This document shows, piece after piece, positions 59,987 to 64,000 of a DNA stretch of 64,000 nucleotides; within the stretch, counting starts at the first letter, position 1, and each line of letters starts with the position of its first letter. This DNA is from Pseudomonas sp. FP453 (GTDB lineage: Bacteria; Pseudomonadota; Gammaproteobacteria; Pseudomonadales; Pseudomonadaceae), in the NCBI RefSeq assembly GCF_030687495.1, contig NZ_CP117435.1:5274501-5338500 (forward strand), read 5' to 3'. The translations under genes and the position numbers were made by a program. Under the pieces are notes generated by a model. That model saw only the letters and a program-made list of their open reading frames with translations, did not search any database and was not told the DNA's origin.

Positions 59987-60289
59987 CTAGGAATTCTGCT
60001 GCCTGGCCAACGCTGCCTTGGCAGCACGCAACCGACGCACCTCCTTTGGGTCCGCCAGCAAGGGCCGATAGATCTCAATCCGATCTCCCGCTTGCACAGC
60101 CCGAATCTCAGGGTCCGCAACCACCTTGCCAAATATCCCCAACGGGCATTCCGCCAGCACCACTTCAGGAAACTGCGCCGCGATCCCCGATGCCTGCACC
60201 GCCGCCCGCAGGCTGGTGCCCGACGGTACCACCAGTACTCGCAAGACTTGGCGATTCTCGGCGGCGTACACCACTTCAATCTCAACCAT
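59987..60289 (-). CDS. rnfH: RnfH-family ubiquitin-like protein
   Basis: A 100-residue beta-grasp protein of the RnfH/UPF0125 family. It has conserved IEVVYAAENRQVLRVLVVP, LGIFGKVV and DRIEIYRPLLADPKEVRR. Start is ATG 60289, inside the last bases of ratA (8-base overlap), so the two are translationally coupled. The ratA-rnfH pair is widespread; function is not settled, and no rnf redox operon is in this window. Confidence 0.92.
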   Translation of the reverse strand: MVEIEVVYAAENRQVLRVLVVPSGTSLRAAVQASGIAAQFPEVVLAECPLGIFGKVVADPEIRAVQAGDRIEIYRPLLADPKEVRRLRAAKAALARQQNS

Positions 60290-60716
60290 GCAGTTGCTTG
60301 GCACGCTGGCAGAACGCGTCCACCAGGGTATTGGCCGCCTGATTGAACAAAGGACCCAACGTCGCGCGCACAAGCGGCCCCGCGTAATCAAAGGAAAGAT
60401 CCAGGCTGATCTTGCACGCCTTGTCAGTTAACGCCTTGAATACCCACACACCGTGAAGCTGGGTAAACGGCCCTTCCTGCAGATTCATTTCGATGGACTT
60501 CCCAGGCACCAGGACATTGCGCGTAACAAAGTGCTGGCCAATCCCGCCCTTCGCCACGCCGACACTGGCCACCATGTGTTCATCACTGCTCTCCAGCACC
60601 TCGGCGGCCGAACACCACGGCAAGAATTCCGGGTAACGCGCCACGTCGTTGACCAGGTCATAGAGCGCCTGCGCCGGATAGGGCAGCAGGGCCGAACGTT
60701 GAATGTGCGTCGTCAT
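60282..60716 (-). CDS. ratA: RatA / START-like COQ10-family protein
   Basis: A 144-residue START/SRPBCC-domain protein. It has the signature LPYPAQALYDLVNDVARYPEFLPWC (split here as PAQALYDLVNDVARYP and EFLPWC), then FVTRNVLVPGKSIEMNL and SLDLSFDYAGPLV. In E. coli RatA was described as a toxin blocking 70S formation, but the family is related to the ubiquinone-binding COQ10 proteins, so the quinone role is an alternative. Start at ATG 60716; no strong ribosome-binding site. Divergent from smpB as in most gamma-proteobacteria. Confidence 0.92.
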   Translation of the reverse strand: MTTHIQRSALLPYPAQALYDLVNDVARYPEFLPWCSAAEVLESSDEHMVASVGVAKGGIGQHFVTRNVLVPGKSIEMNLQEGPFTQLHGVWVFKALTDKACKISLDLSFDYAGPLVRATLGPLFNQAANTLVDAFCQRAKQLHG

Positions 60717-60882
60717 GTGAGCGTTATTTCCACTGCTGAGGCAAACATCGCGAAACAACAGGCCGATCCGCGAGAGAAAAAAACCAAAGAACTGCCCGTA
60801 TTGTCCGGGATTCATCCAACACGCTCAAGCACGCAGGTTGACCGTAGCCGACACGCTCGCAACTCCCTATAATGCCGCCCCT

Positions 60883-61365
60883 ATGGCTAAACAAAAGAAA
60901 CACCCCACAGGGACCATCGCGCAAAACAAAAAGGCGCGACACGATTACTTCATCGAACATCGGTTCGAGGCTGGCTTGGTCCTGGCCGGCTGGGAAGTAA
61001 AGAGTCTGCGTGCCAGCAAGCTGCAACTGGTTGACAGCTACGTGCTGCTCAAGGATGGCGAGGCGTGGCTGCTGGGCAGTCATATCACCCCGCTGACCAC
61101 CGCGAGCACCCACGTGATTGCCGACCCGGTGCGCACACGCAAGCTATTGCTCAATGCGCGCGAACTGGAAAAGCTCGCCGCTGCCGTACAGCAGAAAGGC
61201 TATGCCTGCGTCTGCCTGTCCTGGTACTGGAGCAAGCACCTGGTCAAGTGCGAAATCGCACTGGGCAAGGGCAAGAAGGAATACGACAAACGCGATACCG
61301 AGCGCGAACGCGACTCCAATCGCGAGCTGCACCGCGCCGTGCGCAACAAAGGCAAGGAAGAATAG
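60883..61365 (+). CDS. smpB: SsrA-binding protein SmpB
   Basis: A 160-residue partner of tmRNA in ribosome rescue. It has [39 protein letters not shown] and the basic C-terminal tail ([19 protein letters not shown]) that fills the mRNA channel. Start is ATG 60883 ([10 protein letters not shown]), an internal Met of a longer open frame starting at 60838. tmRNA itself is not in this window. Confidence 0.97.
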   Translation: MAKQKKHPTGTIAQNKKARHDYFIEHRFEAGLVLAGWEVKSLRASKLQLVDSYVLLKDGEAWLLGSHITPLTTASTHVIADPVRTRKLLLNARELEKLAAAVQQKGYACVCLSWYWSKHLVKCEIALGKGKKEYDKRDTERERDSNRELHRAVRNKGKEE

Positions 61366-61403
61366 TCCTTGCCGCGCTGTAGCCTTGGGTGAGTCACCCT
61401 TGG

Positions 61404-62171
61404 CTACATGCCTTTGCGCCGCTCTGCCCGCGCCACACGCTGAACCTCCTGACGCACTTCCTCCAAGACTTCCTGCACATACTGCAAATGACGTGTGGAG
61501 ACTTCGCGCGCCTCCTCCGCCCGCCCTTCGATAATCGCCAGGTACAAATCCCGGTGCTGATTGATCAGCATGTCGCGGGTTTCCGTACGCTGTTGATACA
61601 TGCCACCGATATTGGTCACCACATTGCGCTTGAGCAAATCGAACAGCCCACGAATGGTATGCAGCAACACGGCGTTATGACTGGCCTCGGCAATCGCCAG
61701 GTGAAAGCTCGCATCTGCCGCGCCTTCTTCCGCGCGACTGACCTCATCGACACGCGTATAGCAATCCTGCAGCGCCTCAAACGCCGCAGTCAGCCGTTCA
61801 CGATCAACCTCGGTGGCACGCAACGCCGCGTAATAGGCGCATGACGCTTCAAGGGTCTGGCGAAACTCCAACAGATCACGTTGCGCCTCGGGATTGTTTT
61901 CCAACAGGTGCAGCAACGGATCGCTGAACGTAGACCCCAACGAATCAACAACGTAGTTCCCCCCGCCCTGGCGACTGACCAGCAAGCCCTTGGCCGCCAG
62001 CTTCTGGATCGCCTCACGCAACGACGGGCGCGACACACCAAACTGCTCCGCCAGTGCGCGCTCGGCCGGCAAGCGCTCACCCGACTTCAGCGTGCCCTCG
62101 AGGATCATGCCCTCAAGCTGCTCGACAATATCGTCGGACAAACGGCGCTGACGCACCTGATCAAACCCCAT
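61404..62171 (-). CDS. lldR: LldR-type GntR/FadR transcriptional regulator
   Basis: A 255-residue FadR-subfamily regulator. It has the winged helix-turn-helix (RLPAERALAEQFGVSRPSLR, about residues 33-52) and a C-terminal FCD ligand domain with metal-binding Asp/His positions (SFHLAIAEASHNAVLLHT). Divergent from the L-lactate permease gene, with a PdhR/LldR-like palindrome between them, so it most likely represses lactate use when lactate is absent. PdhR is the nearest alternative name. Three-residue-level specificity was not tested. Confidence 0.88.
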   Translation of the reverse strand: MGFDQVRQRRLSDDIVEQLEGMILEGTLKSGERLPAERALAEQFGVSRPSLREAIQKLAAKGLLVSRQGGGNYVVDSLGSTFSDPLLHLLENNPEAQRDLLEFRQTLEASCAYYAALRATEVDRERLTAAFEALQDCYTRVDEVSRAEEGAADASFHLAIAEASHNAVLLHTIRGLFDLLKRNVVTNIGGMYQQRTETRDMLINQHRDLYLAIIEGRAEEAREVSTRHLQYVQEVLEEVRQEVQRVARAERRKGM

Positions 62172-62364
62172 AACTCACTCTCCACCATCCCGACCACTCG
62201 CCGGGCCCTCTATTCTCGCCTATCGCAGCGCTTGCAGCACCTATCAGAGCACCCAGGATTTACCCGCTCAGATCCCCTCGCGCACCGACCTACGACCAAA
62301 GTTTCGCGGGCGGCAAATTGACACACCACCCCGAAGACTCTTAACCTAGCCAACAGCGATTGTA

Positions 62365-62381
62365 AATTGGTATTACCAATT
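62365..62381. promoter_or_regulatory. LldR/PdhR-type operator
   Basis: AATTGGTATTACCAATT, a perfect dyad with the half-site AATTGGT and a 3-base centre, matches the known PdhR/LldR operator pattern (AATTGGTnnnACCAATT). It is 52 bases before lldP and 194 bases upstream of lldR. Confidence 0.88.
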
Positions 62382-62432
62382 AACCAAGCTAACAAAAAAT
62401 GCATGACCAACAACAATTAGGGGCCACCCCAT

Positions 62433-64000
62433 ATGCAAACCTGGCAACAGCTCTATAGCCCTCTCGGCAGCCTTGGCCTGTCCGCACTGGCCGCCGTCAT
62501 TCCCATCGTATTCTTCTTTCTGGCCCTGGCCGTGTTCCGCCTCAAAGGCCACGTGGCCGGCAGCATCACCCTGGCCCTTTCGATCCTGGTGGCGATCTTT
62601 GCCTTCCAGATGCCCGTGGACATGGCGCTCGCCGCCGCCGGCTACGGTTTTGCCTACGGCCTGTGGCCCATCGCGTGGATCATCGTCGCCGCCGTATTCC
62701 TCTACAAATTGACCGTCAAGAGCGGCCAGTTCGAAGTCATCCGCAGCTCGGTCCTGTCGATCACTGACGACCAACGCCTGCAAGTATTGTTGATTGGCTT
62801 CTGCTTCGGCGCCTTCCTCGAAGGTGCTGCCGGCTTTGGCGCCCCCGTGGCCATCACCGCCGCGCTGCTGGTGGGCCTGGGTTTCAACCCGTTGTACGCC
62901 GCCGGCCTGTGCCTGATCGCCAACACCGCACCGGTGGCATTCGGCGCCCTGGGCATCCCGATCATCGTTGCTGGCCAAGTGACCGGCATCGACGCGTTCA
63001 AGATTGGCGCCATGACCGGCCGCCAACTGCCGCTGCTGTCGCTGTTCGTACCGTTCTGGCTGGTGTTCATGATGGACGGCCTGCGCGGCGTTCGTGAAAC
63101 CTGGCCGGCCGCACTGGTCGCAGGCCTGAGCTTCGCCATCACGCAGTACTTCACGTCCAACTTCATCGGCCCGGAACTGCCGGACATCACCTCGGCCCTG
63201 GCCAGCCTGATCTCCCTGACCCTGTTCCTGAAAGTCTGGCAACCCAAGCGCACCGCAGGCGCGCAGATTGCCGGCGCGACCACCAGCGCCGCCGTGACCG
63301 CCAGTGCCGGCGGCTTCGGCCTGCCGCGCAGCACCGTGGCATCGCCTTACAGCCTGGGGGAAATTTTCAAGGCCTGGTCGCCGTTCCTGATCCTGACCGT
63401 GCTGGTCACCATCTGGACCCTCAAACCGTTCAAGGCCATGTTCGCTGCTGGCGGCTCGATGTACAGCTGGGTGTTCAACTTCGCCATCCCGCACCTGGAC
63501 CAACTGGTGGTCAAGGTGGCCCCGATCGTGACCAACCCGACCGCGATTCCGGCGGTATTCAAACTGGACCCGATCTCCGCGACCGGTACGGCGATTTTCT
63601 TCTCCGCGCTGATCTCGATGCTGGTGCTGAAAATCGACATCAAAACTGGTCTTACCACTTTAAAAGAAACCTTCTACGAGCTGCGCTGGCCGATCCTGTC
63701 CATCGGCATGGTGCTGGCCTTTGCCTTCGTCACCAACTACTCCGGCATGTCGTCCACCATGGCGCTGGTCTTGGCCGGCACGGGCGCAGCCTTCCCGTTC
63801 TTCTCGCCTTTCCTCGGCTGGCTGGGGGTTTTCCTGACAGGCTCGGACACCTCGTCCAACGCCCTGTTCAGCTCGCTGCAAGCCACCACTGCGCACCAGA
63901 TCGGCGTCAATGACACCCTGCTGGTCGCGGCAAACACCAGCGGCGGCGTGACCGGCAAGATGATCTCGCCGCAATCGATCGCCGTGGCGTGCGCAGCCAC
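62433..64000 (+). CDS. lldP: L-lactate permease (3' end cut by window)
   Basis: At least 522 codons of a lactate/proton symporter are present. Many hydrophobic helices alternate with short loops from residue 14 on. The LctP family motifs are visible: [34 protein letters not shown] and [15 protein letters not shown] near the cut end. The start is ATG 62433 ([15 protein letters not shown]) after a weak AGGGG site. The 64000 border cuts it in codon 523, shortly before the expected C-terminus at about residue 560. Lactate dehydrogenase genes are expected beyond the window. Confidence 0.96.
   Translation, partial: MQTWQQLYSPLGSLGLSALAAVIPIVFFFLALAVFRLKGHVAGSITLALSILVAIFAFQMPVDMALAAAGYGFAYGLWPIAWIIVAAVFLYKLTVKSGQFEVIRSSVLSITDDQRLQVLLIGFCFGAFLEGAAGFGAPVAITAALLVGLGFNPLYAAGLCLIANTAPVAFGALGIPIIVAGQVTGIDAFKIGAMTGRQLPLLSLFVPFWLVFMMDGLRGVRETWPAALVAGLSFAITQYFTSNFIGPELPDITSALASLISLTLFLKVWQPKRTAGAQIAGATTSAAVTASAGGFGLPRSTVASPYSLGEIFKAWSPFLILTVLVTIWTLKPFKAMFAAGGSMYSWVFNFAIPHLDQLVVKVAPIVTNPTAIPAVFKLDPISATGTAIFFSALISMLVLKIDIKTGLTTLKETFYELRWPILSIGMVLAFAFVTNYSGMSSTMALVLAGTGAAFPFFSPFLGWLGVFLTGSDTSSNALFSSLQATTAHQIGVNDTLLVAANTSGGVTGKMISPQSIAVACAA

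Overview
The window is a GC-rich (about 60%) bacterial chromosome segment that reads throughout as a Pseudomonas of the P. fluorescens group. The evidence is the gene content and order (cbrX-cbrA-cbrB-crcZ-pcnB-folK-panB-panC, a PrrF sRNA, dnaK/dnaJ/dapB/carA/carB/greA), REPIN repeats typical of this group, a cysteine-free Fur, and protein sequences close to those known from Pseudomonas. It is almost entirely core genome. I see no prophage, transposase, CRISPR array, toxin locus or defence island, and no convincing undescribed multi-gene system.

Layout. 1-4400: truncated penicillin-binding protein 1B, a fused APH/P-loop kinase, a pentapeptide-repeat protein and a TfoX C-terminal-domain protein. 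4440-7761: iron/heme block with a Fur-box-controlled PrrF-type sRNA, the convergent hmuTUV heme ABC operon (hmuU carries a frameshift) and a small Rieske protein. 7758-11361: sfsA (two frameshifts), an aminotransferase, dksA and gluQRS. 11424-16550: cbrX-cbrA-cbrB carbon/nitrogen control system followed by a sigma-54 promoter and the Crc/Hfq-titrating sRNA CrcZ. 16689-20578: pcnB-folK, a REPIN, then panB-panC. 20792-29475: pgi, acs, a DUF2236 protein, a methyltransferase and a very large DUF748 protein. 29771-30391: a duplicated-BON periplasmic protein.

30691-46404: the long reverse-strand information-processing block pnp-rpsO-truB-rbfA-infB-nusA-rimP with initiator tRNA and tRNA-Leu upstream, then secG-tpiA-glmM-folP-ftsH-rlmE and divergent yhbY. 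This is the same order as in E. coli and couples rRNA/30S maturation, mRNA decay, translation initiation and membrane quality control. 46414-56879 (reverse): DUF4149 protein, greA-carB-carA, dapB, dnaJ-dnaK-grpE. Two near-perfect sigma-32 promoters are visible, one before grpE and one before dnaK. 57134-61365: recN, fur, bamE, rnfH-ratA, smpB. 61404-64000: lldR and divergent lldP with a PdhR/LldR-like operator between them.

Most notable points: three single-base frameshifts confined to about 2.3 kb (hmuU and twice in sfsA), which are either assembly errors or local decay; a single PrrF gene convergent with heme uptake; the overlapping cbrX-cbrA start; a terminator hairpin inside the carA leader; a dnaK heat-shock promoter that overlaps the grpE stop codon; and a DUF748 giant protein with an OmpA-like C-terminal stretch. 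Very long antisense open frames opposite carB, infB, dnaK, nusA and others are codon-bias mirrors and were not annotated.
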